Origin: Spirochaetes bacterium ADurb.Bin110
GTDB taxonomy: Bacteria; Spirochaetota; Spirochaetia; Treponematales; Rectinemataceae
NCBI GenBank assembly: GCA_002070755.1
Contig: MWDY01000301.1
Location: 1 to 33,047 of the forward strand
Reading direction: 5' to 3'
Length of the DNA: 33,047 bases
Part shown: one piece after another, positions 17,328 to 26,701 of the stretch
Layout of the letters: each line of letters starts with the position of its first letter
Position numbering within the stretch: position 1 is the stretch's first letter
Translations under genes and position numbers: made by a program
The notes under the pieces: generated by a model
Seen by the model: the letters and a program-made list of their open reading frames with translations, nothing else
The model's database searches: none
What the model was told of the DNA's origin: nothing

Positions 17328-20128
17328 TCCTCGCCTCCCATTCTTGTCATCGCCTGGTCATACCACATGATCAGCGTGGGGTCTTCCTGAAGGACGTTTT
17401 CGGGTATTTTATTGGCCACGGTGATAATTGTGGCGTAGTCGTGTTCCTGCCACGCTTTCTTGAATCCTGCCCGGACCGCTTCCAGGCGGAACACCCTGAG
17501 CCGCTTCTGGCTTGATTCCCGGTATTCTTCAAACTCCTTGAGTAGTGACTTTTCACGCAGCTTTTCAAGATCGCTAGCCTTGTTGGGGTCGGGCACATAC
17601 CAGCAATCCTTTCCCTTGGCACGCAGGTGCTCATCGTCTTTGGGTAAGTTGCGAAGCTCTTTAAAATTGCTTGAGAGATAGCTGTGAATCCGGCTGGGCA
17701 CTTCGCCTTTGCCATCGTAGCAGAGGAAGTTTTGCTCGAGCAGTTCCTTAAGTTCCAACGGCTTTTCGTATTTCTGCCAGCCGCCGATTTCTCTGAGGAA
17801 TTGGGGATGGAGTTCCTGGAAGGTCTGTGGCTTTTTCAGGAGTTGCTGCTTGAGCCACTGGATAGCCGAGGCCTCGTCGGTGACGAAGAGCTGGAGCTGC
17901 AACACCTCGCGGACGGTCATGCGCTTCATGTCGTACTCGGCTACTTGCTCGGGGAGAAAGAACATCCCATCCCGTTCGGGGAACCGCTGAACAACTCCGG
18001 CATAGAATTCAGCAGCGGACAGCGGAACGGTTACACCGTGCTGGACATGGAAGGCCACCATGCGGTCGAAGAGCAGGTAATTCTGCCGCTCGGCGATAAT
18101 CTCAGCCTGTCCATCCTTGGAAACGAAGACCGGGAGCTGCTTGAGATGGGTGCGGACAAAATCCCAAACGCCGTCCTCGGTGCCCGCTTCGAGTTTGAAG
18201 CGTTCTTCAAGGCCGCCGTTGGGCTTGTAGGCGGAGATAACCAGGTCCTGCTTGACCGCACCGGCAGCCGTCACTTGCTTGAAACTACCCTGTTCGCGAT
18301 CCAGCGTCCGGACATCGGCTACCACGAAACCGGCATTGCCGATGGCTTCCTGAATTACCGTCCAGACGAGGTTCTTTGAATTGTGGAACACCACCGTTAT
18401 CCACCGCCCCGGTTTCAACACCCGGTAGTATTCGGCAAAGGCCTTTTGCATCAGATTGGCATAAACAGAGAGTAATTTCCCCCGCTTTTTGTCTAATAAG
18501 ACTTCTTTTTCCAGATTTGAAACAAGATTGTGCCAGGCCTCGATCAAAAGGTTAAGATCGCCATAAGGAATTGCATCACCAAAGGGTGGGTCGGTGTAGA
18601 TGTAGTCCACGCTCTTGTCGGGAATGGGTGACTGCAAGGACGATGCGGTGGAAATGGCGACTTGCCTGCTCGTTGGGAGCTGCTGTGCGGCAAGCATTTT
18701 TTGAAGACGCTTGTATTTACCGTCAAGAATTAACCATGGGCTTGTTTCCGACATCATCGTGGGCAGATAGAAAACGCCTCCAAGAAACCTGTTTACCTGT
18801 GAGTAGAAATCGCCACCATAGCGATTCATCATAGTCATTCCCCAAAAACACTGTTCCACCATGAATTTCAGAAATCCCTTTACGCGCACATCCGGCCATT
18901 CTCCAGCGACGCGCCACATGGTGGAAAGGGCATGGAGGGCGCGGGGAAGGTAGAACTGGTGATAGTGGGTGATGCCTCGTGGCGCAAGAATATTGCCATG
19001 TACCATATCTTTAACGGGGAGCTTGGCAGTCGGAAACCAATCCTTGGGCTGTTCATTCGCCAGGCGGTTAATCAGCGCCAGGTCGTGCTCATCAGGTTTC
19101 TTGCGGTATTTGGTCTTGTCGCCGGGCAGGGTGTATTCGATCTCCACCGGCACGTAGGTCACCTTGCGCACCGTCTCGCCGATGGCCTTGTCGAAGTAGC
19201 TCGTGAATTTGTGCTCGCAGCTTCGCGTGGTGAGCGCGGCCCGGCAATGGGGGCATTCGAAGTGACCCGCGAACTTCCCAGTCTTGGGATCGTAGGCTTG
19301 GTCCATGAACACCACGTCGCCAGCGCAGTTGGGGCAGGTGAAGACCTCAGACCAGACCACATAGTTGATCCGGCCTTTCCGCCTGCCGTCGGTGTGCAGG
19401 GTCTCGTACATCCAGCCGAGTTCTGTCTCAATCTTTTTGAAGAAATCATCGGCGGCCTTCTTGAACTCGCGGACGGATACGTCCACATTCAGGTTGTAGG
19501 CGATGAAATTGGCAACCGGCGAAAGGTCGATGAGGATGGGCCGCCGCGCTCCCCATTTGGGAGGCTCATAACCCGCTTTTTCCCATTCGGCTTCGAGATT
19601 CGCCTTGAACTCCGCTTCAGGTTGGCCGCAGAGTTGAGCGGCCACCCCCGTCATGCCCGAACCGGAAAAGCCGTCGAGCACAATGTCGCCTGGCTCCGTG
19701 TAGTGCAGGATGCAGAGCATGATCGCCAGATGGGGGATTTTGGAATGGTATGAGTGGGCCGCGTAGATGGGATGGGTCTTGCCTGCACCTGTATCGCTCG
19801 CAAAGGGTTCCCGACGGTAGTTGTCCGTAACAGGGTCGTAGGGTTTGCCGTAATGCTTGATAAAGTCGGCGATGAATGGATTGGGACAGGCGGTGTAGTA
19901 GGGCGGATCAGAAAGCGACAAGATGTCTTCATCCGAACCAATGGGAAATCCTTCGATTTTCCGAAATTCTGGGTCCTTTAATTTCTCCCGCAGTATATTG
20001 AGGAAATATTTTCGCCGCTCTTCATCGTTGGGAAAGGATAAGCCAAGGCAGGTGACGGGACCAGAATTATGGGTTGGATAAGATTCTTTTGCAAAAAGCT
20101 CTGGATTATCGCTGTGTTCATTTTTCAT
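17324..20128 (-). CDS. pglXI: BREX DNA methyltransferase, PglXI-like
   Basis: This 934-residue DNA methyltransferase is probably an N6-adenine enzyme, since BREX PglX proteins methylate adenine in non-palindromic sites to mark host DNA. An N-terminal LSDPPYYTACPNPF lies at 72-85. The SAM-binding motif I, LDGFSGSGMTG, is at 151-161. A zinc ribbon follows (Cys 265, 268, 292, 295), and a second catalytic-type motif, YTDPPFGDAIPYGDL, is at 511-525. VLKPGRWITVVFHNS further on resembles the region after motif IV in other methyltransferases. The C-terminal third is likely target recognition. The ATG at 20128 has GAGG about 6 bases upstream. A TATAAT box and an 11-bp repeat array lie immediately ahead of the gene, so it begins a separately controllable transcript. 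Confidence 0.88.
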   Translation of the reverse strand: MKNEHSDNPELFAKESYPTHNSGPVTCLGLSFPNDEERRKYFLNILREKLKDPEFRKIEGFPIGSDEDILSLSDPPYYTACPNPFIADFIKHYGKPYDPVTDNYRREPFASDTGAGKTHPIYAAHSYHSKIPHLAIMLCILHYTEPGDIVLDGFSGSGMTGVAAQLCGQPEAEFKANLEAEWEKAGYEPPKWGARRPILIDLSPVANFIAYNLNVDVSVREFKKAADDFFKKIETELGWMYETLHTDGRRKGRINYVVWSEVFTCPNCAGDVVFMDQAYDPKTGKFAGHFECPHCRAALTTRSCEHKFTSYFDKAIGETVRKVTYVPVEIEYTLPGDKTKYRKKPDEHDLALINRLANEQPKDWFPTAKLPVKDMVHGNILAPRGITHYHQFYLPRALHALSTMWRVAGEWPDVRVKGFLKFMVEQCFWGMTMMNRYGGDFYSQVNRFLGGVFYLPTMMSETSPWLILDGKYKRLQKMLAAQQLPTSRQVAISTASSLQSPIPDKSVDYIYTDPPFGDAIPYGDLNLLIEAWHNLVSNLEKEVLLDKKRGKLLSVYANLMQKAFAEYYRVLKPGRWITVVFHNSKNLVWTVIQEAIGNAGFVVADVRTLDREQGSFKQVTAAGAVKQDLVISAYKPNGGLEERFKLEAGTEDGVWDFVRTHLKQLPVFVSKDGQAEIIAERQNYLLFDRMVAFHVQHGVTVPLSAAEFYAGVVQRFPERDGMFFLPEQVAEYDMKRMTVREVLQLQLFVTDEASAIQWLKQQLLKKPQTFQELHPQFLREIGGWQKYEKPLELKELLEQNFLCYDGKGEVPSRIHSYLSSNFKELRNLPKDDEHLRAKGKDCWYVPDPNKASDLEKLREKSLLKEFEEYRESSQKRLRVFRLEAVRAGFKKAWQEHDYATIITVANKIPENVLQEDPTLIMWYDQAMTRMGGEE

Positions 20129-20142
20129 GATTTTGCCTCTGA

Positions 20143-20148
20143 ATTATA
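20143..20148 (-). promoter_or_regulatory. Candidate -10 box before the methyltransferase gene
   Basis: On the minus strand the sequence reads TATAAT, 14 bases before the ATG at 20128. No good -35 box is found at 17 bp (TGCATA, part of the repeat array, sits there). Transcription starting about 7 bases further would give a very short leader. A promoter lacking a -35 but abutted by repeated protein-binding sites suggests activation or tight repression through the array. Confidence 0.55.
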
Positions 20149-20151
20149 ACG

Positions 20152-20206
20152 TTCTATGCACATTCTATGCACATGTGTATAGCATTCAATGCAAATGTGC
20201 ATAGAA
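20152..20206 (-). repeat. 55-bp array of five 11-bp half-sites (operator candidate)
   Basis: On the plus strand five 11-bp units tile the region without gaps: TTCTATGCACA, TTCTATGCACA, TGTGTATAGCA, TTCAATGCAAA, TGTGCATAGAA. Unit 5 is the exact reverse complement of units 1 and 2. Units 2+3 and units 4+5 each form a near-perfect 22-bp dyad with two mismatches, leaving unit 1 as a spare half-site. The array fills the gap between the regulator stop (20207) and the TATAAT box of the methyltransferase gene. The 11-bp phasing puts all sites on one DNA face. It is very likely a binding site for a multimeric regulator. Confidence 0.85.
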
Positions 20207-21889
20207 TCATAGTTTTCGTGTATAAAACGCATAGCGTCTTTCCCCATTCTTGAGGATTTTCCCTTGTTTTTGCAGTCGATTCAGCAAATGATAAGCTTGC
20301 GCACCCGAAACTCTGCACAAATCCATAACATCTGCCCGCTTAATTGATCCATGTTTTTCAATATAGCGGAGCACCATCTGTTCCTGCTGGATGGGATCGA
20401 AACCAGCCTGCCTGATATAGGCAGTCTTTTGGCCCGATGTTTTGTACACTTTGGCGCTCAATGTGTAAGAACGCCCTCGGCCGGTACCATAAGCCTCAAC
20501 AAGCCCCGCTTCTACTAGTTTTTCGAGCGTGGCGCGAGTGAGTGCTTCAGATTTTTGGGTGCTTTGGGCCAGATCGGTGGTGGTCAGGCGGCGTTCCTGG
20601 CGGAGTCTAGAAAGAACAATCAGGCTATCTATGGGCATGGGAGAACCGGTTTTCTGTTCATGGGAAAGGATCATTTGCAGAAACGCGATATCGGCGTCTG
20701 CACGGGGCAGAAGAAGCACCACAGACGAGTCGTTCGACATGGAGTAATCCGGAGCAGGCCGGCCGTAGCGAAGCATCCCTTCAAAAATTCGATCAATACC
20801 ACGGCCGGTGCGTTCCGCTAAGCCGATTCTCTTGACGATATCGGCCAGCAGGGGATTTCGTGAGCGCGGCGGAACAACCAGAAGATTCTGGATTGTTACG
20901 CCCTCCACAAACCCTCCTGGGTTGGAAATAGCAAGCCCATCATCATCCAGGCGGATATGCACTGCACCCAAGCGGGCGTAATCGCGATGGACTAAGGCAT
21001 TGATACATCCTTCCCTGAATGCGCGGCGGTCGAAATTCGGTATGGGCACCCGAAAGAGACCAACCTGAATTTCCTGTTCGACAACTTGGGCTTTAAACAG
21101 CAACTCTACTTCTTCAAACGTCTGCAAGAGCGGCTTGTGAAAGAATTCGTTCACTCGCACGTCTGTGCCTTCCAAAACCTGAAACGCAACCTCATAGGCT
21201 GGCAGATGCTGTCGAATAGCCTCTTCGCGCCCTAAGAGCAGTAAGCCGGCAACTGTGGGGCGCCGCACACCTTCCACTGTAACAACAAGACCCAAAGCTC
21301 CATCCAGTTCATCATCGGCAAGGGGCAACAGCAACATATCGCCGCCATACCGACGAATGGCTTCACGTAGGCGCTGTCTCTCCAGCGGGTTCAATGCTTC
21401 TTCCGCCCTCAACGATACGAGGGGTATTGCAGAAGGATCAACCAAACCCAGCGCAGACTGGCGCTGGATAAACTCGTGCGGATAAAAAGGAACTGCTTGC
21501 GGTTTTCCATCAGCCATAAGGCGACGGCGCACTACCAGCCCATCTGTCGTAGTGACAATAGATTGGGATTTGGGCACGGTGATGGCGAGGATCTTTTTCC
21601 TGTCAATCTCAATCAATTCCGTGGATACGGAAACGGAAGGGCTAGTTCGATTGGCAATGAGCGCTTGCAATCCCATGGTGTCCTGGTGGTGGGCTTGAAT
21701 TCCAGAAACAGTACCATCATCCTCTACACCCAGAAGAACCAGACCGCCTTCAGTGTTGGCCATGGCAACCGCAGCAGCAACGATATCGCGATCGGGCAAG
21801 CCTCCCGTTGTGTCGCTTTTAAATTCGACGGTAAGGGTTTCTCCCTGTTGCAAAAGCCTCTTGATTTCGTGTGTGTCCATATCCACCAT
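20207..21889 (-). CDS. AlbA_2/HATPase_c_4 putative transcriptional regulator
   Basis: This 560-residue protein belongs to the COG2865-like family. The N-terminal AlbA_2 (Schlafen-type) domain spans about residues 10-130: ETLTVEFKSD, then ANTEGGLVLLGVEDDG. The central GHKL-type ATPase part contains FREGCINALVHRDY, ISNPGGF and LAERTGRGIDRIFEGML. The C-terminus has winged helices (EQMVLRYIEKHGSIKRADVM, then YHLLNRLQKQGKILK). Such proteins are annotated as ATP-binding transcriptional regulators and occur near restriction and other defence genes. It lies 12 bases after brxC, starting with AAGGGATA upstream, and its stop directly abuts the 55-bp repeat array. The obvious hypothesis is that it binds the array and controls the downstream methyltransferase-effector genes. 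Confidence 0.85.
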   Translation of the reverse strand: MVDMDTHEIKRLLQQGETLTVEFKSDTTGGLPDRDIVAAAVAMANTEGGLVLLGVEDDGTVSGIQAHHQDTMGLQALIANRTSPSVSVSTELIEIDRKKILAITVPKSQSIVTTTDGLVVRRRLMADGKPQAVPFYPHEFIQRQSALGLVDPSAIPLVSLRAEEALNPLERQRLREAIRRYGGDMLLLPLADDELDGALGLVVTVEGVRRPTVAGLLLLGREEAIRQHLPAYEVAFQVLEGTDVRVNEFFHKPLLQTFEEVELLFKAQVVEQEIQVGLFRVPIPNFDRRAFREGCINALVHRDYARLGAVHIRLDDDGLAISNPGGFVEGVTIQNLLVVPPRSRNPLLADIVKRIGLAERTGRGIDRIFEGMLRYGRPAPDYSMSNDSSVVLLLPRADADIAFLQMILSHEQKTGSPMPIDSLIVLSRLRQERRLTTTDLAQSTQKSEALTRATLEKLVEAGLVEAYGTGRGRSYTLSAKVYKTSGQKTAYIRQAGFDPIQQEQMVLRYIEKHGSIKRADVMDLCRVSGAQAYHLLNRLQKQGKILKNGERRYAFYTRKL

Positions 21890-21901
21890 TATCCCTTACC
21901 C

Positions 21902-24900
21902 TTACTCCAGCACAATCCGCACATTGCCGGGATCCTTGCCCTTGATCAGCTCTTCGAGGTATTCCTCAAGTCGCTGGCGCAACTCCACAGGCGTTATTGG
22001 TGAACCCCCTGACAAAAGAGCTTTGCGTAAATCCTCAGTCTTGACCGAAATCAAGGCCAAATCAGTCAGAGCTTCTTTAATGGCGTTCAAGAAGGCCTGA
22101 TCGATATCATCAGGAAGCTTGGGCTCATGCAAGAACTGTTCGACAATTGTGCGTTCTTCCACGGAGAGAACTTTCTGAATGCGCTCTCTGGTAGTCGGGT
22201 CTTTAAGGTTCGTAATTAAGGTCTGTGTCCAGCTTTCAATCAGGTTATCGAGCTCATCATCAAAATTGTCCAAGAGGTTTGCTGCAGGAGCTCCAGGGGA
22301 TTCCTCGCGAGGGCTGAATTTACAGTAGGGGCACATCGCCGATGCTTCCATATCCTGCTCGGTAAGCGCAAAGCAGCTTTTCAAGCTAGCCAAGCGGCTT
22401 TGGAAATCTACAAGCTGCTGACGCGGCAACAGCTCAATAGTCGAAAGAGCTTGAAGGATTTTGACACGCTCATCATTCATTAGCTTGGCTTTAAGCTTAT
22501 CCTCATTGACACCGAGACGGGCTCTGGCGTGCAGGGATAGATATTCTCGCACATATTCTTTCTTAAGCTCTAAAAGCTTGCGCTGGGTGTGCTGGATGGA
22601 TTCGACTTGGCTCCGCTGAGACGGATCGAGAATCTGTGCTAAGATCTCAGTTTGCATCGTTTTTGCTCGCTCGACCCAGGGGTGATTTGCCGGGAGTACT
22701 GCTTCCGCAGTGGAGAGGTACGAGGCTATAGGGCCAAGTTCGCTCACAAGTTTCTCAAGTGCGGTAACTTCCGCAAGCGCTTCGAAACCGCTGCGCTGAG
22801 CGCGAACATCTTCCGTGCTGTAACGGAAATTCTTGAGTTTACCCGGTGTGGTGTACGCTTGCAGAGATTCGAGGAAGGCTTTGAACTTGTCCAATTTCTC
22901 GCGCAATGCTTTTGCGTTCTCTTCTGAGAGCATGTTCCGCCCCCAGAAGAGCAGGTTTTCCTGCATTTTCCTCTGGGTCTGCACGAGCTTATCAACGGTA
23001 GCCCTTACCGATTTTTGGAGTTCCTGGACAGGTTCATCATTGCCTTGCGTGATTAATTGCGCCATGCCCGGCGTGAGCCCGAGTAATTCAAAGAGCTCTT
23101 TGAGGGCTGGGAGGTTCCAATCCTTGGGTTGTTCGAGATGCTTGAACTGGGTCAGTTGTTCGATGCTGGTCGTGGCTAATTGAGCGAGGTTTCCGGCATC
23201 GAACTTCATGCCAGGGATGGCAAGGACGAGCTCGCCTGCGTAGATGAGTGCAGCGATGACTACCACCGCCCATTCTGGCTCGAGACGGAAACGCTCGGGT
23301 GCAAGGTAGTCTATACCGAGCACGTTCTGGATCAGCTCGGATCGATTGACAACCTGGCCTTGGCCTTTCTGCTTGACTGCATCAAGGATGTATTGGGCAT
23401 ACCTGGACTTGTATGGATCAATCCGCTCGCCGTCGAGCAGCTCTAGGGCATCGAGCACCGCGCTTGCTTGCCTTGTAGTTGTACCCTTCTGCCCCGCTAT
23501 GGCTCGCAGGGCATCCTGCACTGCCTGTGTGCGGTTGGCTCCAGTAATAAGCACTGAAAAGACAGGATATTCGGGAGCCTGATCTTGGAAGTTTGGGCCA
23601 AAGCATACGCCCGCAATCGTATTCACCAGGTCACGGAACGTAATTCGTTCTTGTGGTCCAATGCCTGCAAGCTCACGAATAGGTTTCGTACCCACTGGCC
23701 AATCAATCAGCGGCTTTGAGCGGCCTTGATAGGTGAGCTCGTATGCATTGAGCATATTATGTTTCAGCCATTGCACAAGTTCCTTCAGCGCCTGGTCTGC
23801 TTTGGTTTCGTACACAGACTTGGCATGGCCGGCCGCGGTGGATGCAAGGTCGAGGGCAGCGGCATACGCGCGAAGCTTGGTATCGAATTCTTCATCTCGA
23901 TGATTCAGATACAAAAAGAGTTCATCTGCTCTCTTTTCGTCTTTAAAGGGTGGCGGATCAAAGGGCTGAATAAAATATATATAGAAGTCTCTCGGCGGTA
24001 CTGCGGTAGATCGCTCATTCGGCGCTCCGAAGAATAGGTATCCCAGGCGCGAAGCTTTGTGATCTATCCATTCGATCTCATGCTGCCAGATCTTATAGCC
24101 AGTCATATAGGTTTGGTCGGTACATTCCATAACGCGGCGAAGTGCTTCGTAGTAGTAGCGATCGAGCTTTGATGGATCGAGGGTTTCGGCTTTCTTCTCG
24201 ATGAGTGCGTCATAATCATCGGTCTTTTTTAGATCCAGGTAATACTGGCGATTATCGGGATTGGAGGAAATGAATTGTCCGTTGACAGTCCTGTGGATTT
24301 CTCGCAGTACCGTCTCAACATGCGTGAGGAGGTCTGCTGCCGGATCGCCTCCCATATCCTTAATCTCTGACTGAAAAAGGCACAAACCATCACGCAATTC
24401 CTCGGCTGTCGCTCCAATAGGAGCATAAATGTCACCCGTTGTCAGTCTATGGATCGACAAGCCATGGATTATGCGAAGGGCCATGGGTTTATAGATGGGA
24501 CGGGTAAAGGCGTTTTGAATACGTGCTTCGAGCACTTGGCTGCAGTCGATGACCGCTTTGATGTCTTGATTAGATTTGAAAGATGGGTTCTCACTGAGTG
24601 TCATCCAATAGCTGTCATACGCGATAAGCCCAGGTCTGTCATTGGGCAGATCCTGGTCCAAGAGCTTTTTTATTTCCAGAGATAAAGTCTTGAGTACTTC
24701 GCGCTTTTCCACCACTTTCACCAGCTCAAAGGTATCGATGTAATCAGGATGCACAGGGAAAAGGCGTACGAATTCGTCCATGCGCTCATTCATCCGTTCA
24801 TAGAATTTGGCAAACGGCGCTAAGTACTCACGGATTTTTTCCTGCTGATCGACCGTTTTCTTAAGGAGGCGCTCAGCCACCACGAACTTGACATCCTTGC

Positions 24901-25642
24901 GCGCGATGAGCAGTTGCTCAAATCGGTCCTTTACACGGCGGATGCTGTCCGCAACGAAGGAAAACCGAGGGCTGTCAAAAATAGCTTCCTGAACGCCGGC
25001 GATAAAGCGGAATCGAAGGTCTTTACAGACCTCACCAATCTCACGCAAGAAATTCAAATCGAGAATAAGTGCTTGGTCGGCACGGGTGCGCAGGTAGTCG
25101 AGCAGTTCATCCACCACGAGCAGAAGACCATGATCGGGGTATTTCTGGTGGAACGCGGTCATCATTTCTTCAAATAAGCGCTTGTTGTTGGGCACTTTAT
25201 CGGATGGTGGAAAGGAATACGATACTCCCATGGCGCTGAGGTGTTCTTCGAGCTGGGCTGTAAGAATATCACGCAGGGACATGGTTGTAGCGCCTATTTC
25301 TGTTCGAACCACTTTGAAGCGCCCGCTTATCTTGGCCATGGCACTTGCCACTTTTTCATTCTTCAGGCTCTCTCTGAGATCGGCATTTTCAGCTACCGCA
25401 GAAATCACCGACATGAGGTGTGATTTACCGGTGCCATAATTGCCGACAACCAGCAGTCCCTTGTTGTCCATGGGCTGGTCGAATTGCAGTTGCGGTATCA
25501 CTCCCTGAATCAATCTATCAGCCATCTCATCGGAGAAGACGTAGGTTTGAACCAGCTGTCGGGCTGCATCAGTTTTATCAGCATTCAGCAGTTGTACGAC
25601 CGATTCGATTGGCTCAAACTGAATCAGTTCTCTGAATTTCAT
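21902..25642 (-). CDS. brxC: BREX type 3 ATPase BrxC/PglY-like
   Basis: This 1246-residue P-loop ATPase of the BrxC/PglY group (DUF6079-like) is a core BREX protein. The N-terminal AAA+ module has Walker A GNYGTGKS at 67-74 and Walker B LLLVVDEL at 173-180 with the Asp-Glu pair at 178-179. The long middle and C-terminal regions are helical, with coiled-coil-like stretches. A CPYC pair occurs near residue 1110 in an otherwise acidic segment. The ATG at 25642 is preceded by GGAAGGAGAA. It lies 34 bases after brxF and is followed 12 bases later by the AlbA_2 regulator, forming the first half of the operon. Size and order match BREX type 3 loci. Confidence 0.92.
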   Translation of the reverse strand: MKFRELIQFEPIESVVQLLNADKTDAARQLVQTYVFSDEMADRLIQGVIPQLQFDQPMDNKGLLVVGNYGTGKSHLMSVISAVAENADLRESLKNEKVASAMAKISGRFKVVRTEIGATTMSLRDILTAQLEEHLSAMGVSYSFPPSDKVPNNKRLFEEMMTAFHQKYPDHGLLLVVDELLDYLRTRADQALILDLNFLREIGEVCKDLRFRFIAGVQEAIFDSPRFSFVADSIRRVKDRFEQLLIARKDVKFVVAERLLKKTVDQQEKIREYLAPFAKFYERMNERMDEFVRLFPVHPDYIDTFELVKVVEKREVLKTLSLEIKKLLDQDLPNDRPGLIAYDSYWMTLSENPSFKSNQDIKAVIDCSQVLEARIQNAFTRPIYKPMALRIIHGLSIHRLTTGDIYAPIGATAEELRDGLCLFQSEIKDMGGDPAADLLTHVETVLREIHRTVNGQFISSNPDNRQYYLDLKKTDDYDALIEKKAETLDPSKLDRYYYEALRRVMECTDQTYMTGYKIWQHEIEWIDHKASRLGYLFFGAPNERSTAVPPRDFYIYFIQPFDPPPFKDEKRADELFLYLNHRDEEFDTKLRAYAAALDLASTAAGHAKSVYETKADQALKELVQWLKHNMLNAYELTYQGRSKPLIDWPVGTKPIRELAGIGPQERITFRDLVNTIAGVCFGPNFQDQAPEYPVFSVLITGANRTQAVQDALRAIAGQKGTTTRQASAVLDALELLDGERIDPYKSRYAQYILDAVKQKGQGQVVNRSELIQNVLGIDYLAPERFRLEPEWAVVVIAALIYAGELVLAIPGMKFDAGNLAQLATTSIEQLTQFKHLEQPKDWNLPALKELFELLGLTPGMAQLITQGNDEPVQELQKSVRATVDKLVQTQRKMQENLLFWGRNMLSEENAKALREKLDKFKAFLESLQAYTTPGKLKNFRYSTEDVRAQRSGFEALAEVTALEKLVSELGPIASYLSTAEAVLPANHPWVERAKTMQTEILAQILDPSQRSQVESIQHTQRKLLELKKEYVREYLSLHARARLGVNEDKLKAKLMNDERVKILQALSTIELLPRQQLVDFQSRLASLKSCFALTEQDMEASAMCPYCKFSPREESPGAPAANLLDNFDDELDNLIESWTQTLITNLKDPTTRERIQKVLSVEERTIVEQFLHEPKLPDDIDQAFLNAIKEALTDLALISVKTEDLRKALLSGGSPITPVELRQRLEEYLEELIKGKDPGNVRIVLE

Positions 25643-25676
25643 AATTCGATTCTCCTTCCTTTTTTATGTATTATTT

Positions 25677-26153
25677 TCATGCAATGCTATTCAGGCTCAC
25701 GAGTACAAAATCTTTTATAGGATAGCGTCTATATTCAGGATGATCCGGCGTTGCATACGAAAGATGTTCTTTGTCGATAGTGCCATTCCATGCGGCAACT
25801 ATTGTTGTATTCCGCGAGAGCCCCTGCAGAAGGCGCAATGGGTCCTGTTGGAGAGCAATAGCAAAGAGAACTTCAATATTGTCCAGAAGAACCACATCAC
25901 TGGCAGAGGCGCTGACAATCTCGGCGAGAAGCCGGGGCAGCTGCAAGACACGCTGACGTTCGGTAAGCTCAAGCATACGTTTGGAAAGCTCGAGGTTGAC
26001 GTTGATCAGGGGAGCTTTTGTGCGCTCATGTACCATCTGAAGCGCTGCGGTTTTTCCGGCACCGGTGGGACCTGCCAGCAATACGAGGCGATAATACAGC
26101 TGAGCAGCTTGGCTTATTTTTTCTATAATGTTGTCCGCGATTGGCTCTATCAT
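25677..26153 (-). CDS. brxF: BREX type 3 P-loop protein BrxF
   Basis: This small 158-residue P-loop ATPase is characteristic of BREX type 3. Walker A is GPTGAGKT at 28-35, and the Walker B-like DVVLLDNIEVLF lies near residues 90-101. It is the first gene of the operon. Its ATG at 26153 follows AAGGAGACC, and a strong sigma70-type promoter lies about 40 bases upstream. Its role in the complex is not well understood; ATP-dependent assembly with BrxC is a reasonable inference. No truncation is visible. Confidence 0.9.
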   Translation of the reverse strand: MIEPIADNIIEKISQAAQLYYRLVLLAGPTGAGKTAALQMVHERTKAPLINVNLELSKRMLELTERQRVLQLPRLLAEIVSASASDVVLLDNIEVLFAIALQQDPLRLLQGLSRNTTIVAAWNGTIDKEHLSYATPDHPEYRRYPIKDFVLVSLNSIA

Positions 26154-26191
26154 GCGCGGTCTCCTTGAGAACGATCCCCTTGCAGGCTTTT

Positions 26192-26220
26192 AGTGTACAG
26201 TTATTATCAGTTGCTGTCAA
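26192..26220 (-). promoter_or_regulatory. Promoter of the BREX operon
   Basis: Read on the minus strand, TTGACA (26220-26215) and TACACT (26197-26192) are separated by exactly 17 bp, with A/T-rich sequence upstream that could act as an UP element. The box pair lies 38 bases before the brxF start. This near-consensus promoter suggests constitutive transcription of brxF-brxC. Confidence 0.8.
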
Positions 26221-26240
26221 AAACAATTTATTTTGATTTA

Positions 26241-26432
26241 TAAAACCACCGCCTTTGGCGGTGGTGATGTACTGACTGGCTATGCCTGCAGATAGCCAGG
26301 AGATAAGATGAAGCTATGGCCAAATGGAAAAGAATTGCACATGTACTCTACGAATGCGGCTATCACATAGTATGGACGCCCCTTTTAGAGGCCAATATTC
26401 AAGCCACCTGCTTTGCAGGTGGTTGTTGACTG
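26241..26432 (+). mobile_element. Internally deleted IS200/IS605-type element (miniature derivative)
   Basis: The left-end hairpin is CCACCGCC-TTT-GGCGGTGG (26246-26264) and the right-end hairpin is CCACCTGC-TTT-GCAGGTGG (26404-26422), the imperfect terminal palindromes typical of this family. A leader hairpin, CTGGCTAT/ATAGCCAG (26276-26299), abuts AGGAG, as in IS200 leaders that hide the ribosome-binding site. Only the first codons of tnpA and the right end remain, so the copy cannot make its Y1 transposase and could move only if helped in trans. Exact ends are uncertain. Confidence 0.85.
26316..26429 (+). pseudogene. tnpA remnant of IS200/IS605 transposase
   Basis: The ATG at 26316 begins MAKWKRIAHVLYECGYHIVWTP, with the family start up to the YHIVWTP segment. 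After about codon 22 the frame jumps to unrelated codons running into the right-end hairpin and stops at 26429. The HUH motif and catalytic Tyr are missing, so only about 15 percent of the gene remains. Confidence 0.8.
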
Positions 26433-26465
26433 ACTTTGAAATTGAGTAAGGACAGTATTGGATCT

Positions 26466-26663
26466 ATGGACCGATTTTCTGGGAATGAAATTACCGAAAG
26501 CCTCGGCATCCATCCGAAAGCCGCAAAAATACGCTTGCGTCGCGCGGGCGTTCAACCTGTAACATATGTGGGACCGACCGCGCTTTATAGCCTTGCTGCG
26601 ATAGAGGCTATCCGAGAAGTCCGTAGCCGTGGACGGCCGAAAAAGGACAAAATAGCAGAATAA
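26466..26663 (+). CDS. Small HTH-like protein (65 aa)
   Basis: This small basic protein has a MerR/AlpA-like pattern: GNEITESLGIHPKAAKIRLRRAGV as a likely helix-turn-helix, then ALYSLAAIEAIREVRSRGRPKK with a basic tail. The ATG at 26466 is chosen, with a weak AAGGA upstream at 26448-26452; TTG at 26436 (75 residues) is possible. It is transcribed divergently from the BREX operon and lies 38 bases before the DUF4209 gene, so it may regulate either one. It could also be an antitoxin-like partner of the DUF4209 protein. Function is not established. Confidence 0.55.
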   Translation: MDRFSGNEITESLGIHPKAAKIRLRRAGVQPVTYVGPTALYSLAAIEAIREVRSRGRPKKDKIAE

Positions 26664-26701
26664 TACCCATGATTGATATATCGATAAAGGAATAAGTAAA
26701 A

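Noticed and set aside
17684..19753. Long plus-strand frames opposite the methyltransferase gene
   Set aside because: They follow from codon bias in the G/C-rich antisense gene. No start signals or recognisable domains.
8014..20128. DISARM system
   Set aside because: A SNF2 helicase and a large methyltransferase occur in DISARM too, but no drmA helicase, DUF1998 (drmB) or phospholipase-D (drmC) gene is present, whereas pglZ, brxC and brxF are.
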